64,000 nt of DNA from positions 1,320,001-1,384,000 of the forward strand of contig JAKNDB010000067.1 of NCBI GenBank assembly GCA_024305405.1, given 5' to 3'. The stretch is from Dirofilaria immitis. Lineage: Eukaryota > Nematoda > Chromadorea > Rhabditida > Onchocercidae. Made by a program: the position numbers and the translations under genes. The notes under the pieces were generated by a model. That model saw only the letters and a list, made by a program, of their open reading frames with translations, searched no databases and was not told where the DNA came from. Below, in pieces: positions 62,019-64,000 of the stretch. Position 1 is the first letter of the stretch, and the number at the start of each line of letters is the position of its first letter.

Positions 62019-64000
<1,982 letters not shown>

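Overview
This is a nematode nuclear DNA window: very AT-rich, with small exons, short introns and TTTTCAG-type acceptors. It carries collagen genes of nematode cuticle type and BEL/Pao retrotransposons. A clade III parasite or relative is plausible, but I cannot name the genus. There are no bacterial features.

Left part (1-10833): two conserved single-copy housekeeping genes on the + strand. They are the 3' portion of the nucleoporin gene NUP85 (1-4459) and the complete dynactin actin-related protein ACTR10/Arp10 (7545-10833, nine exons). Both look intact apart from apparent one-base losses in short homopolymer runs, which may be assembly errors.

Middle and right (about 12.6-62 kb): a mosaic of segmental duplications. 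One repeated module is a very small two-exon collagen gene of about 122 residues, with a hydrophobic N-terminus and 22 uninterrupted Gly-X-Y triplets. Five copies have an open Gly-X-Y exon (16, 22.5, 40, 48 and 52 kb), and at least six decayed copies are present. In three places the collagen unit is paired, tail to tail, with a fragment of an unrecognised gene that I call U. The duplicated blocks are interleaved with decayed BEL/Pao elements and their LTRs. One younger BEL/Pao-like element (34726-38723) has two LTRs, a 5-bp target duplication, a primer-binding site and an envelope-like gene, but no reverse transcriptase. A 503-bp solo LTR sits inside the RT region of another copy. The 3' end of a leucine-rich-repeat transmembrane protein gene (44681-45674, minus) is stranded between collagen modules.

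Far right (about 56-64 kb): gene-poor DNA with trinucleotide microsatellites and a large imperfect palindrome. The two copies of the biggest duplication (27.6-32.1 kb and 54.4-62.0 kb) differ by about 2.8 kb, and the breakpoint falls at the centre of that palindrome.
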